64,000 nt of DNA from Salticus scenicus (GCA_963930645.1 OZ005648.1:201996480-202060479), one strand, 5' to 3'; counted from the stretch's first letter, positions 35,480 through 48,568 are shown. Notes: generated from the letters alone by a model not told the origin. Translations and numbers: made by a program.

Positions 35480-36812
35480 TATGCTTATTAACAATTGAAG
35501 ATTTTATTCCCCTAATATCCCTCCTCCTTTTTAGTATATCAGATTTATTTTTCGGTTACTTGTTATTTCTTTTACAAATAATATATATATATAAATATAT
35601 AGTGGCAATATTTTTTCTCCACTTTCTAAGAATGTTGTTTACGAAAGATTTGAGCAAGCAAAAACACTTTTAAAAAGAAATACCTTACCTACACAGAAAA
35701 AAGTATTCTTGGAGGTAAAAAGTGAAAATATTTTCCAGTGTCATTATGGGTTAAAATAGTAGATTTATTAGCGTAATAAAATACATTACTTTATAAATAA
35801 AAATTTGTTTTCTTGGCTCACTACAACAACAAAAAATATATATATATATATTTCCCCTTATATCTTTCTCTTTTAGCGTCATTCTCAAATTCGGATACTA
35901 ATAGATTACATATTACATATAGAATTTCACATCACGATCACAATTTTTATTCTTTTCTCAGAATATTGCGAATTACATATAAAATACGTTATGTACTTAA
36001 TATAAAAAATCTATGAATAAAAGTATTCTGCCAACGTTAAAATAGTTAGAAATATTAAAGGAAAAAAAAAAGAAAGGAAGCCGGGGAGATTATTTAAAGC
36101 TGAAATCATAAATTTGTAAGATAATATAAATTTATAATTTCAGATTTAATTGTAAATCTTGTGAATGTTATTTGTGTTAGTCATTATAATTAAAATGAAT
36201 AATATGTTATAATTATGAATTATAACCTTAATGAATAATAAAAATGAGTCGTTCTTTTATAGACCACTTTGGCATGATGACTAAAAAAATAAATAAATAA
36301 AAGAGAGGCATGTAAAAAAAAATGTTAAAATACAGTATTTATAAGATTACGTAAATACGCCCAACCCAAACTAAAATTTTCTAGATATTCATATGACCAT
36401 CAAAATTAAAGGGGGAAAAAAAGTGGGTATAGCAATAAAATGTTAAAAAACGTTGAAAATTTTTCTTTTTTCCTTTCCAATTTTGATTCTATTTTTTAAA
36501 CAATAAATTAGATTGAATAATGAAAAATCTGTAGCTTTTCAACTTGACTGAGAGAAATTACGAATTGAGAAAACTATAGAAAACAGATAGTTCAGTTAAA
36601 AATTTTTGAAATTTTTAACTAATAATTTAAAATAATCTCGCATAGAATAGCGGAGAAATTTCAGCGGTACAACTCAGTACTTACAAAGTATAAAACACGT
36701 AGTTATTTCATTAAAAATAAGATTATTTATGAAACTGGGATAATTTTAAAATATAATTACAGCTTTATTTAATTTTTCTTATCTAGCAGTTTTTAAATGA
36801 TCCTATTTTATT
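35445..36812. other. AT-rich non-coding stretch
   Basis: Begins with a T run at 35448-35476. No gene or repeat terminus recognised. Confidence 0.55.
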
Positions 36813-36820
36813 GCCTTATT

Positions 36821-36980
36821 CAGTGGCGGATTTAAGGGGGGGGGCTAGGGGGCTGAAGCCCCCCCCCAAAACACTGACCTTCACTATTGAATATTGGAAT
36901 TGTAAATTTTTTATCGGTCTAGAATAACACTTTGAAAAATCTTAGCCCCCCCCAAAAGTCAAGTTCTGGATCCGCCACTG
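36821..36980. mobile_element. hAT MITE, 160 bp, perfect 8-bp duplication
   Basis: It begins CAGTGGCGGATTTAAGGGGG and ends CTGGATCCGCCACTG. GCCTTATT occurs at 36813-36820 and 36981-36988. G-rich then C-rich subterminal blocks (GGGGGG...CCCCCCC) make it a hairpin. CAGTGGCGGATCC is a widespread hAT-type terminus. Confidence 0.92.
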
Positions 36981-36999
36981 GCCTTATTATCTTGTTTTT

Positions 37000-37185
37000 C
37001 TCATCTAGTAGTTTCCCCCCCCCCCTCTTTAATTAAATCCTCCTGCTTTATAACCTTCCCACTTTTCAATTTCTTACTTCAGCAACGCGTTTTTATTCTT
37101 CTCATTATCCCCCCCCCCCCCCTACAATTTTTCAGAAAGCTGACTTCATCCCTTCTCCGCTCACTGTTTTTTTTTTTTTTTTTTC
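37000..37185. other. C-run-rich stretch
   Basis: C runs at about 37015-37025 and 37110-37122, then a T run. No gene. Confidence 0.6.
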
Positions 37186-37200
37186 ATAGCCTTACGGATA

Positions 37201-39998
37201 CAGTGGCTATCTTAGATGGAATTTACTGGGATCCCTGGGCACTTTTACCATACGCAAATCGCAAAATAATAAATATCAAATAACGAATTTAAAAAATGAC
37301 TTTCAAATTACATTTTTAGAAATTTTAATTGATTTGGTACAACATTTACTTAGTATATACCTGGGGGAAGGTGGGGGGTAGGACCAGATTGAAAGAAAAT
37401 AATTGTTTTTATATCACCGATTTTAATGAATCTTAGAATAATCACGCACAAATTTTGAAAAAATTACAATAAGTGTCAGACATAATTTGGGTGGGTGGGG
37501 GGATAAAGGGGAAGGGACAGAGGAAAATGTGATTTTTTTATATCACCATTTTATCGATTTTAATGATATATTCTATAACTATCAGTTACTTTTTATGAAT
37601 ATCACAATGAGCGTTATCTATACCTTGGGGGGCAAGGGGGTTTCAGATGGAATTTTTTTTTTTTTTTTTTTTTTTTTAACTACCCTAGTATCGATTTAAA
37701 TAAAACTTTGTGTCTACACCATTTACTGTTTAAAAAAATTATAGTGAGTGTTACACATATTGGGGGGGGGGGGGGGGGGGGGGCAGAATAAGATAAGTGG
37801 TTATTTTTATACCACCATGCTACTTATTTATATGAAACTTTGTAGTTTGTATGACTATCACTTACTTTTTATTAAAATTCCAATGAAAGTTACCTGTAGT
37901 TAAAAAAGGAGGGCAAGTGGGGAACAGATGAAAAATAAAATAATATTTTTAAACAACATTTATTAGCGATTTTTCATTGACATTTTGAGTAAATATCACC
38001 TATTGTTATTGAAAAATTACAGTGAGGATTACATATGTCTGGGCGAAGGGGGGGGGGGGGGCTGGAGACGGAAGGATAGAAAATGAATGTTTTATACAAG
38101 TATGCTTTGCATTTTAATAAAATTTATTATAAATATCACTACGCTGATTGTTATATATATCGTGGGGGGCTATGAAGGGGGGGGGAGAAAAGAAAAATGA
38201 TTGCATAAATACCACAATGTTACCAATTTTAATTAAAATTTCAACAACTATCACCTACTTTTAATAAAAAATTACGGTGAGTGTTACTTATAAAGGGTTT
38301 TCCATTAAGAGTGATACAATAATAATAAAAAAAAAAAAAAAAAAAACATAAAATTATTCAGTGAGACACATTTTTTATTTTATTTATTTATTTATTTTTT
38401 CAAAGCTTGTAAAAAGCGTGGAAAAAAGGTACTTTTCTTAATTTCTACTTATAAAACACATGCCAAATATCAACGAGAGCGTAAGTATTTTATTTCTACT
38501 TTGGGGGAAGGAACAAAAGGGACAGATTAGGAGAAGAAATTTCGTTTTTGAATCACTTTTTTACCGATTTAAATCATGCATTGAATTTTTGGACACAAAC
38601 TTAGGAAGAGAAAGACACTGATACATAACCCTCACTGTAATGTTTCATAAACGGTAAGTAATATTTCTGTAAAGTTTCATTAGATCGGCAACAGGGTGGT
38701 ACAAAAATATATTCTTTCCATGTGCCCCCTAGCTCTCAAAGGATAATGTAATCCTCTCTGCAACTTTTGACAAACAATAAGAGATATTTATACAAAATTT
38801 CCCATAAATGTAAAGAAGTGATTTAAAAACAATCATTTATTTCCCTCAACCATCTCCCCCCCTCCTAGGTATATGTAACACTCTTTGAAGTTTTTCATTA
38901 AAAGTAAGTGATAGTGTTGAAATTGTAATTAAAATTGATAACATTGTGATATTTATGGAATCATTTTTCTCTTTTACCATCATTGCTCCCAAGATACATA
39001 TAACAATCAGCGTGAATTTCCCTAAACATTCAGTGATATTTATAATAAATTTTATTAAAATGCAAAATGTAGTGATATAAAACATTCATTTTCTTTCCTT
39101 CTGTAATCTACCCCCCCCCCCCAACTCCACAGACATATGTAACCTCATTGTAATTTTTCAATAACAGTAAGTCATATTTACACAAAATGTTAATAAAAAA
39201 TCGATAATAAGTGTTGTTTAAAAAGATTATTTTATTTCTCATCCGTCCCCCACTTACCCCCCTTTTCCGAAAAAAAGTAACTCCCTATAATTAAAAAAAA
39301 AAGTAAGTGACAGCCATACAAAATTTCATATAAATATAGGTAGCATTGTGATATAAAAACAACCACTTTTTTAACTCTGCCCCCTCCCATAGCAACTTCC
39401 CCCCCCCCCCCCATCCAGATATGTGTAACACTCACTGCAATTTTTCTAAAACAGTAAGTGGTATATACACAAAGTTTTTTTAAATCGATAATAGGGTAGT
39501 TTAAAGAAGAATATATTTTATTTCCATGTGCGCTCCCCTTGCCCCCTCCCTCCCTCAGGTATATAAATACAATCATTGTGATCTTCATAAAAAGTAAGTG
39601 ATAGTTACAGAATATACCATTAAAGTCGGTAAAATGGTAATATAAAAAAAATCAATTTATCCCCCCCCCCACAAGTATGTCTGACACTTACTGCAATTTT
39701 TTCGCAAATTTTACATGATTATACAAAGTTTCATTAAAATCGGTAAGAAGGTGATATAAAAACAATTACATTCTTTCGATCTGGTCTTAGCCCCCCCCCC
39801 CTCCCCTTTTACCCCAGGTATATACTAAATGAATGTTGTACCAAATCAATTGAAATTTCTAAAAGTATAATTTGAAAGTCCTTCTTTAAATCCCTTGTTT
39901 GAGATTTATTATTTTGGGATTTGCGAATTGCAAAAGTGCCCTTTTTACCGGGATCCAATTTACTGTCTACCCTCACTTCCGAGAAAATTCGACCACTG
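37201..39998. mobile_element. 2.8-kb foldback element with arms of tandem G-rich repeats
   Basis: The outer flanks (CAGTGG..., GGGATCC, GGGCACTTTT, TTTGGTACAACATT, ATATACCT) recur in reverse at the right end, finishing in CCACTG. The left arm (about 37360-38300) is about 7 units of ~135 bp. Each unit has a G-rich anchor, then ATATCACC-TTTTAxCGATTTTAAT, ACTATCAC-TACTTTT, and AATTxCAxTGAGxGTTA. The right arm (about 38620-39830) is about 9 units of the same repeat inverted, so anchors become C runs. A centre of about 38300-38600 holds an A run and one more forward-like unit. The structure is that of Foldback-type transposons, whose long inverted repeats are built of tandem subrepeats. No transposase and no clear target duplication were found. 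ORFs inside are repeat-derived. Confidence 0.85.
37762..37783 (+). repeat. Uninterrupted run of 22 G
   Basis: The anchor of one left-arm unit of the foldback element has expanded to 22 consecutive G, a potential G-quadruplex site and a likely assembly weak point. Confidence 0.9.
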
Positions 39999-40690
39999 CA
40001 AAATAAAAATAATTTCAATAATCAAATACTAAAATTTTAAAATTAAAACGCATTTCCTCTTATAGGTTTATTATAACGGCCAGTTATTTAAAATATATAA
40101 CGGCAATCAACCATTAATTGTGAAATATTCTGTTCAAAAGCATATTTTTCTGATACAAAATGGCCCCATTTTTTTCCCTTGAAGGGGGAGGGGTACAAAA
40201 GAGGTAGCAACTACGGAATTTTCCAAATTACAATACCGTCAGTTTCTTTCTGACCTAAGTTTAAGCACTGCCCTTTTTAATTTCTGGCCTCCCCCTATCC
40301 TCCCTGGAGCTAACAGCATGAAACAAACGTTTCTTTCGTACAGCAACGCCTCACTGCAAATCCATCATAAACAATTATTATTTATCATAACACAAAGTAT
40401 ATAGCTAAAATAATATTAGTAGACGGCTTTCAATAAAAAGAAAATTCCTTAGTTATTTTAAACATTAAATGTTTAAGTAATAAAAACATTTTTCTCTTAA
40501 TGTAAAAGGAGAAAAAAGAGATAGAAAAAAAAAAAAAAAAAAAGAGTTTTTGAGAAATTAGAAGAATTTAAATATTTTACCAATTTTGATATTTTAGCTA
40601 TGGCACAGTTACAGACTAATTTTAAATAAAAATATAAATTGCTGACAAAGTTGAAAATGTTTTTCGCGTCTCTTGGAAAAATCTTTACCT
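39999..40690. other. AT-rich non-coding stretch
   Basis: No gene recognised; one A run near 40528-40543. Confidence 0.5.
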
Positions 40691-40694
40691 TAAG

Positions 40695-41015
40695 CAGGGT
40701 TTTAACATAAAAACGGCTCCTTTAGAAAATTTTATTTCATAAATATATATATATATTTAATTTTCCATGTTTTCAGCATTATTTTTAACTAATGCCTATA
40801 TGCGGTTTAACGTAACTCTATTAATTTGAAATTAAATAATACATAAAACGATTGTTAAAATGGGAGGTTTTACACGATTTCAACCCCCCCCCCCCCATCC
40901 CTCAAGCATACCCACGCACAAAATTAAATAAATAAAATTATGAAAATATTTTATTCTTCACAAAAATAAATAAAAATTTCACAAAAAATTAAAACCTAGA
41001 TCGACCTCTGCTCTG
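40695..41015. mobile_element. CAGG-family element, short copy
   Basis: The left end CAGGGTTTTAACATAAAAACG and the right end CCTAGATCGACCTCTGCTCTG are family-like. The flanks TTAAG and CTAAG give a 4/5 match to a 5-bp duplication. The interior has the shared TCTATTAATTTGAAATTAAAT and TTCACAAAAAT blocks and a C run. Confidence 0.6.
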
Positions 41016-43020
41016 CTAAGGGTTATATCAATCTCAATAAATGTGCGATATATATCGTTGCATCACTCAACTTTCTGTCAACAGTTTGTTTCACTTTTCT
41101 CAAGTACAACAAAGCTAGATCTAATCAAAATTACATTCCTGAAACACATTTATGGACTTTTCTTTTTCAAGCCCTTGAAACTCTCATGATCCGCGCAATA
41201 ATAGTTATTTCTTTGCCACAAAAGAAATGGCCACCAGAAAAATAAATGATACGCGCTAAGTCACGCAGCAAATTAAAGGCTACGTCACGATAATGTTAAT
41301 CACGAACTCACAAATATCTTCAAGGTGAAAACCGATCCGATCGCGGATCCTATAACTCGAGAGGAGTCTTGGGTTCATCCAGGGATGTGCACGATTTGGT
41401 CAGTTTTCACTGAAACTACCGCACGGTTTTCGCAGGTGTTCCCGGGAATTTCTCCGACATTTTCACGATCCAATATCTGAAGATGGGGCACGACGATCAA
41501 TACGATAGATAGCATTGCGTAATTTACAGGATTTACCACTTTCTTGTGAAATCCTCATTTTGTTATGGTGATTGGATCATGCACAACATTGTACAGAAAT
41601 CTTCCTCTTTTATAACATCCACCAATGTACAGTACTAACACTGTTGAAGAATTTTTGTAAATTTACATTATACCAATTATTATTAAGAACTTTTGTAAAT
41701 TTACATTATGTACCAATTATTATTACAGTAGTGTCGGCCTTCGCTTGTCTAGCAGTCGATATTTACAAACGAATATTTCCAAATTTACTATTCAGACTAT
41801 TGCAGAATATTTTTTAAATAATGACATCATTATGTTTTACATTACATCCGCATCGTAAACTTTTTGAAAAGTCCATGAGGCTCCAAAGATTGAAAAACAT
41901 TATAACTCTATAATTCAACTATATAACATCATAATTAATTAAATGTGTTTCGAGATTGCTGTGGTTAAATTTAAAAGAACTAAACATAAAAAATAAATAA
42001 AATAAGCGAGTATATTAAACATGCTAACAGAATTATGAATAGTATTAGTATGTAGAATATGAAAATTTGTTGTTATTTCACACAATATTTGCTACGCTCC
42101 GAGTAGAAAAATTGATATGTTTACATTAGAATATAATCTCACACACACTCTCTCTTTCTCTTTGTGGATTCCCCCCCCCCCCCTTTGTATTTAATTCGTT
42201 TCCAATCATGGGTAAAAGTTAATTTAATTTTTCTTAACGCATTGTTTCAGTTATGACGTTATTATTTTTCCCCTGTCAAATTATTATTTTTTCTTTATTA
42301 TTTTATTCGTCCTCGAATATAAATGATTTTTAATTCATTTTATTTTTATCTCACTCAGTACATTGTTAACGTGAAAGTCTCAAGCCGAGTAATTCATACC
42401 GGAATATATCCTTATATTTTTGCTCCCCTAAGAATTATTCTAAGAATTCACCTAAATTCTACTTACCTAATTGCTTATCCTAAAGATTCTAAGAAATTAT
42501 TTTCATGGCTACATACAAATATTTGGGTAAAACAAAATTCTAGAAAATTTTACATGAAGACTTGTCTAAAAAACAACAGTTAAATAAATTTGCAGCTAAA
42601 TAAATTTGAATTTAGAAACTCTTTTGGAAATGCATTAAAATGTTTAAATCGAAATTTTTTTTCAATTGCTGTTTATTTATTTATTCATCTTTATAAGTCC
42701 TGTTTAGAAATGCAATTTTTGTAAATGCCAAGCAAATTTAAGTGCTCAAAACTTAGAAGAATATTTTCGTACTAACTGAATGAAATTTTTAAACATTAAT
42801 TCACGTAAATTTTAAGGGAAGACATCACTATCATATATTTTAATAGTTCATTATTATTATTATTATTTATTTATTTTATTTATTTATTTTATTTTATTTT
42901 ATTTTATTTTATTTTATTTTATTTTATTATTATTATTATTTTTTTTTTTTTTTTTTTTTGGGGGGGGGGGGGGGTAATTTTTATTCCTGTATTTTGTTAA
43001 ATAAGACAGGTCGTACGATT
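41016..43020. other. AT-rich stretch with tandem and simple repeats
   Basis: No supportable gene. A 37-bp direct duplication (TTTTGTAAATTTACATTAT-type unit) lies at about 41645-41730, a C run near 42171-42183, and (TTTTA)n at about 42868-42930 followed by T and G runs up to 42975. The 86-codon frame at 42323-42583 follows a good acceptor-like TCTCACTCAG but is AT-driven and has no donor. A hAT-like start CAGGGATGTGCACGATTTGG is near 41380. Confidence 0.45.
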
Positions 43021-43039
43021 TTTTTCACACAGCGGTTTC

Positions 43040-43195
43040 GGCGTTTTCCCCATCTCTGTCACCCTCAATGAAAGTGCAAACATTTTTGTTTTTATCTAAA
43101 TACATAAAACTGAAAATTTGTCTTCCTACCTATCTGAATTTTTGGTCTGGATTATTAGATTTTATCAAAATTTGGTGCACTAACTCTAGCTAACG

Positions 43196-43232
<37 letters not shown>

Positions 43233-43355
43233 AGTTCAATCTGTGCAAAAGACATTAAATAAAAACCCCATTTTAACTTTTAAGTAAATATATTTCTTTC
43301 TTTATTAATAGTTATTTATTTTTGGCTGGAATAAATAAATAAATAAACGTGCAAA

Positions 43356-43395
<40 letters not shown>

Positions 43396-43440
43396 AAAAT
43401 AAAATTGGGGAAAATCGTGCTAAAGGAATGGAACAGCTTC
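43040..43440 (+). repeat. Interspersed repeat, family X, uninterrupted copy
   Basis: Blocks ATGAA-GTG-AAACATTTTTG, TCTGGATTATTAGATTTTATC, CTAGCTAACG, ATTAAATAAAA-CCCCA, and GTGCTAAAG-AAT-GAACAGCTT match, in the same order, both sides of the element inserted at 55004-56354. It contains a (TA)n at 43197-43229 and a long T run. The class is unknown. Confidence 0.65.
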
Positions 43441-43904
43441 AGTATAGAACGATTATATTATGTATTACTACTTATACATATGGGAAAAAAATAAAAATGA
43501 AGTTAATTTGCATGTATTTATTATGATTTCAAAGAGTATTTTGTCATTAGTTAACTAAGAAATTTATTTGAAAATATTTATAATTAATGTTTTTAAAGTT
43601 ACTGAAAGTTTCTAAAATAATAATGGCAATTCCTAGTAAATTAAAAGAAATGGAAAAGGTTTAAGTTTAATAAAAGAAATGGAAATTTCTGAAAGTAAAC
43701 AAACTTTGTGACATAAATTTGATTAAAAAATATATATATATTAAAACTATAAAAACTATAAATCCAAATGTTCTATGATTCGTGAGCTCTCTCTCAAAAC
43801 TTCAAAATTACTCGATAAAAATTCAAAAAACTTGATATCTACATGAAGGTAATATCATAACGAAAAGAAAGGTATCATGATGTTCAGACCAAGCAAAAAT
43901 TGAC

Positions 43905-44185
43905 AGAAAGTATAGAAGATTTGAGCCATTTGTTTAGCAATTGGTCCTCAAATGTAATTAACACCAACTTATTAAGTCAAAGTCCATCTAAGTGTGACGT
44001 TTAGTTAAATTTCATTGATTGGTTCGTGAGATACGGTGTCTACAAAAATTTTTATGCATTTTCACACACAGTTTGGCATTTTCTAAAGATGGTCAGATCG
44101 TGCTCAGATGTCAAAAGGTGTAAACCTATCGAAAACTAGAAGTCGAAAATTTTCACTAATCGAGTACTTTCTTCTTATATAGAGA
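43905..44185 (+). repeat. Hairpin-ended interspersed repeat, copy 3
   Basis: It shares with copy 5 (49.2-49.5 kb) GTTAAATTTCATTGATTGG, TTCGTGAGATACGGTGTC, CACACAC, GTGTAAA-C-ATC-AAAA and AATTTTCAC-AAT, and ends in the hairpin TACTTTCTTC/GAAGAAA. Confidence 0.6.
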
Positions 44186-44619
44186 AGAAAATATTAAAAA
44201 AACAAAAAATAATAATAATAATAAGGAAGCAATAATAATAATAATAAAAAAAAAAAAAAAAATGCATGTTTATTAAATTGTAATGTGAAAAATTTACATT
44301 AGACGAGCAGTTCTATATACATATATATACACATATATTAACAATATTTTAAAACATTGTGAAAGCCGAGCAACGGTAACAAGATAACTGAAACCACATA
44401 GACCAAGACCAATAAGAATAAATTTTCATTATAATATTTCTTTTATAATTAAGACAAAAGAAAATAGTCCAAATCTCTTAATGTTTTTCTGTTCAATTAT
44501 CTTCTGAAATTTGAAACAATAATTAAACAATGTTTCTAAATTTAAATTTATTTATACGTATGTATAAGTTTATTGTAATTTTTTTTTTTTTTTTTTTTTC
44601 ATAATTAACACATTTTTAC

Positions 44620-45240
44620 TTTTCGAATACTATAATGAGGAAAGTATTGTAATCATGTCAAAAATCCGAATTTGAGATTTTCATGTTTCTATACGTTTCG
44701 AGGTCCCCTGAGTCAGTTTTCACAATTTTTACGATGATGTATGTATATGTGTGTGTATGTCTGCGAGTGAACACGCTAGCGTCTAAACGCTTCGTTCGAA
44801 TAAGCTGAAAGTTGGTACGTATATTGTAAGTCACCATAGTACGAACCCTATTGATGTTGATGAATCTAGCACTTATAGTTTTTTTACAGGGACACCAGGA
44901 AAAATTCTTTATCATTATGGCTTATGAGGCCAAATTTTTAAAAGTGCGATATAGGTCATAGTTGCACGAACTGTATAGATTTTGGTGAATTTAGCACTCA
45001 CATATTTTTTTTTACAGGGACACATTCTTTATCATTATGGCCTATGAGACCAAATTTTTAAAAGTGCGATAGCATCTAAACGCCTTATTCAATTGAGCTG
45101 AAAATTTATATGAATATTATAAATCACTGTTGCACTAACTATAAGCATTTTGGTGAATCTAGCATTTATAGGTTTTTACAGGGACACAACGAAAAGTTCT
45201 TTATCATTATGATCTATGGGCTCAAAGTTCAGTAGCGTTA
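44620..45240 (-). repeat. Hairpin-ended repeat copy 4 with an internal tandem array
   Basis: The hairpin end is on the left, with TTTCGAGGTCCCCTGA and a TATGTGTGTGTATG tract, as in the copies at 19.5 and 60.9 kb but inverted. The body is a tandem array of about three units, each with GCTGAAA-TTxxTAxG, TGAATxTAGCACTxATAG, TTTTACAGGGACAC and TTCTTTATCATTATGG-CTATGAG. The minus-strand ORF is repeat-derived. Confidence 0.65.
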
Positions 45241-45565
45241 AATAAAACATCGTGTAATATATGGAGAAAAACACCCAAACACTCTATTATGGTTTTCTCT
45301 CTTTTGTTTGTTTAACAACTCCTCTTTCTTTACTTTATCTACAAAACTGTTAATTACGCAATGTTCGGAAAGTCGAGTGGAGTCACTCCAGATTTTTTTG
45401 TTCTTCCCGTCTATACCTCTTTTATAAACTCCAATGCATAAACATAAAATAATCAAGTTTTTGTACACAACAAAAATAAATTTTTCTCTCCCCCCCCCCT
45501 TTTTTTTTTTTTAATAATGGTGATACTTTGTTAATGGCTTTTAATATTGTTTTCTTTGGCTTTGA

Positions 45566-46430
45566 GAAAATTTTATAAATCAAAAGTAATGTGAATTCAC
45601 TTGAGGATATTTAACAGGCAAATCCAAAGCTAAAGACGGAAAAAAGAGAATGGGGAAATAATAATAATAATTATTATTAAAATGTATCTGATCAATTAAA
45701 TTAGTTTGAATTTTTCTCCCCAAATTAACTTAATTGAGGAACTAAGTTTGCGATGTCAATTTTCTTAAAAACTTGTCAATTTAGTCGACTTAATCGAGGA
45801 ACTGAATTTTTAAAGCCTTAGGAGAAAGTTTAATATACAAATCAAAGATAATTTGAATTTACTTCAAGATATTTAACAGACGTATCCAAGACAAAGAGAG
45901 AAAAATATGAAGAAAAAGAGATAAGTCTTTAAACGTACTTGTTGAATTAAATTAGATTTCTTTCAAATTAATTTAATTGAGTAGCCAAATTTTCCATGTC
46001 ATTTTAATTGAGAAATCGACAACTTAATCTTTTTAATTTTATGAGAATTTTCAATATAAAAATCAAAAATAATTTGAATTTACTTTAGAATATTTAACAG
46101 ACGTGTCCAAAGATAAAGAGAGGAAGGGGGAAGAAGAAAATAATTATTTAAACATCGGGATTAATTAAATTGATTTCTTTCAAATTATTTTAATTAAGAA
46201 ACATAATTTTTCAAGCCTATTTAATTGAGAATTTGTCAACTTAATTGAGGAACATAATTTTCCAGATCTTAAGGGAAATTTTTTTTTTATAGAAATCAAA
46301 AGTGAATTCACTAGAGTATATTTAACAAGCATATTCAAAGATAAATAGAAAAAAGTGATAAGAAAAAAGAAGATAATTATTCAAACGTATCCACTCAATT
46401 AAATTAATTTGATTTCTTTCTCTTGTGATG
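45566..46430 (+). repeat. Tandem array of about four 220-255-bp units
   Basis: Units start near 45566, 45821, 46042 and 46272. Each contains AATATACAAATCAAA-ATAATTTGAATTTACTTxA, GATATTTAACAGxCxTATCCAAAG, an AAGAGAG-AAAA purine block, and several ACTTAATTGAGGAAC words. There is no ORF, and spacing is irregular because of small indels. Confidence 0.8.
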
Positions 46431-46612
46431 ATGATAAGCCGCTGAAGAAAAGATTTATAAATGTTAATTAAACAAAGATTAACGGGAAATAATGTTCTGT
46501 AAATATTATATGATGTTTATTCAACTGGAACGATGTCGGCAATCTATCCTTCCTTAAAATTTTGAATTGTATCAGCAAGTTCCTTAACCTCAATTAATGA
46601 ACGTGCCCTTAA

Positions 46613-46762
46613 ATGTTGCAAGCAAGTCCAGGGAAGAAAAAACTCTTGTCTGGGGAGTTGAGATATCTCACAGCTGTAGAAGGAATCAACTTCGACGGAG
46701 AAGTGAAGGCGGGGTTTCAGCTAAGTTTCTTGCGAGGATTGGTCAGATTTAGTCGTGAATAG
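46613..46762 (+). CDS. Small ORF (49 codons), hypothetical
   Basis: ATG 46613 to TAG 46760-46762, directly preceded by an in-frame TAA. The peptide is well mixed: a basic start with KKK, then ELRYLTAVEGINFDGEVK, and an aliphatic/basic end. It lies in a GC-richer unique patch. There is no ribosomal, signal or splice evidence and no known family. It may be a chance frame. Confidence 0.18.
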   Translation: MLQASPGKKKLLSGELRYLTAVEGINFDGEVKAGFQLSFLRGLVRFSRE

Positions 46763-48504
46763 CCACTTTATATTATAATCAATGATTACTTCAAGGGTTA
46801 AAAAAATATCAAATCATAACAATTCCCACTAACGTCAACAAACTCTAATCTGGAGAGAAGTGACTGTTTTTAAAAGGAACTAATGTTTTTATATAAAATA
46901 CGATGAACCTATTTTTTTTTTTCTCTCTTTTCTTTTACTATTATTTCAACTCAGCTCTAAGTTTTTATTTCCGCCTGTTATATAATTAAAAAATGCAAGA
47001 ACATCGCAGACGGAGGGTGAAAATTTAAAAAAATCTTAATCTTAATCGTTAATGACCTTTAAAAATGCTAACTAGAAAGGTTTTTATTGTCTTTTGCATG
47101 TGACGTGATGCAGTTCCACTGTCAACAAATCGCATCACTGCAAGAAAAGTAACACAACTCGCTGCAATTGAGAATATCCACTTAAAGATAACGATAAGTA
47201 TTGATTAGCATTGACATAAAACTAACAGAACTGGCGGATTTTCGACATTGAGATGCGAAGTTTTTTGTGTACGTTGAGCCGCTTCAAACACATTTTTTAA
47301 TGACATAAACTAAAAGTTGTCTTCGTTTTTTTTTTTTTTTGCCACTTTTCTTGTCGAGGCACGAAATATTCTGATAACTCAAAATATTCATATTTAAATC
47401 AAAACTACATTATTTCATTATGTGACAAGAAATACTGAACCGAAGCCTAGGTTGGTGTATTATTTTGAATTCAATAATTTAAAACGAAAAAGTTAGTAAA
47501 AAAAGAAGTAAGTTAGCTAATTTAACTAGAAAACAAATTCATAAGCATATTATCTGTCTCTCTCTCTCTCAAAAATTCTCAGATTATTTTAAGTTGATAT
47601 AAAGCAAAATACAAGATAAGTTTTATTTAACAGATAAAAATATAACAGGGTAAACTAACATGCAAAAACCCTGAAAACTACTACTACTTGCATGGAGATA
47701 AGGGAGACTTATTTATGGTATATCACATGGCTACCTGTAATTAAGTAATATTTGAAGAGTTCTTAATAAAGCAAATTAAATATTCAAAATGAGAAATATC
47801 TATAAAAACAAAATAATTTAACATGAAATTCAGAGATCGCAAAATTTCCAAAGACCCTGAATTCAAGGGTAGCCGCAGAAAAGTTGACCCTTGATATAAG
47901 CTGTAAGTTGAAATATTTTTTTTTTCTTTTTTAAATAATTATTTCTTCATAAAAACCAGGAATGGAAAATTTTTACTGTCTTCATTGTTATATGAATAAA
48001 ATTTCTTTAAATTAATTAAAAAAAGAAAGAAAGAAACTTAAAATTTAAGAGACCTAATTACGGAAACGGCAAATTCGTTCAGTTAGTCAGAGGCGCAGCT
48101 GCCAACTAAAGTTCTCCTGATTTTTTTTTTTTTTTTTTTTAAATATCATTATTACCATAAAGTTTTCTCTACATATTATTTAATTGAGTAATTTTTATTA
48201 TCAAATAAATAAAATATCTCTGTTAAAGATTACTGGTGTTCAAAATCCAAAGGGTTGGCGAATCTAGAGAGATGGAAAAACAACACGTGTTGCTGTTACA
48301 TAATTTTTTTTTTAGATTGACGGAAGTTTATTAAAATTGTATCCGTGATTTAAAGTTAAATACAGTACTCGACAGGTAAGATGATTAATTAGTAGAAACT
48401 AACTAACTATTTAACTAATTAGTAGTAGATGACTAAGAAATCGCAGAGCCTCTGAAAAACTTTTATACAGAAAAATACGGCCAATTTTGTTGCTTATGAT
48501 CCAG

Positions 48505-48568
<64 letters not shown>

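Noticed and set aside
35101..35673. Longest ORF (190 codons) as a real protein gene
   Set aside because: Its second third is a poly-Phe run from a T tract followed by AT-driven residues, and other frames over the same GC-rich part are open too.
37201..39998. CRISPR-like array, because of regularly spaced repeats
   Set aside because: Units are ~135 bp, diverged along their whole length and inverted in the second half, in an animal-type sequence; there are no spacers.
42323..42583. 86-codon ORF after an acceptor-like TCTCACTCAG
   Set aside because: No donor; residues reflect AT-rich codons (I, N, K, F, Y); no motif.
48316..48377. Segment with good acceptor (T run, TAG) and CAG|GTAAGA donor
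   Set aside because: All three frames contain stop codons; at best a non-coding exon.
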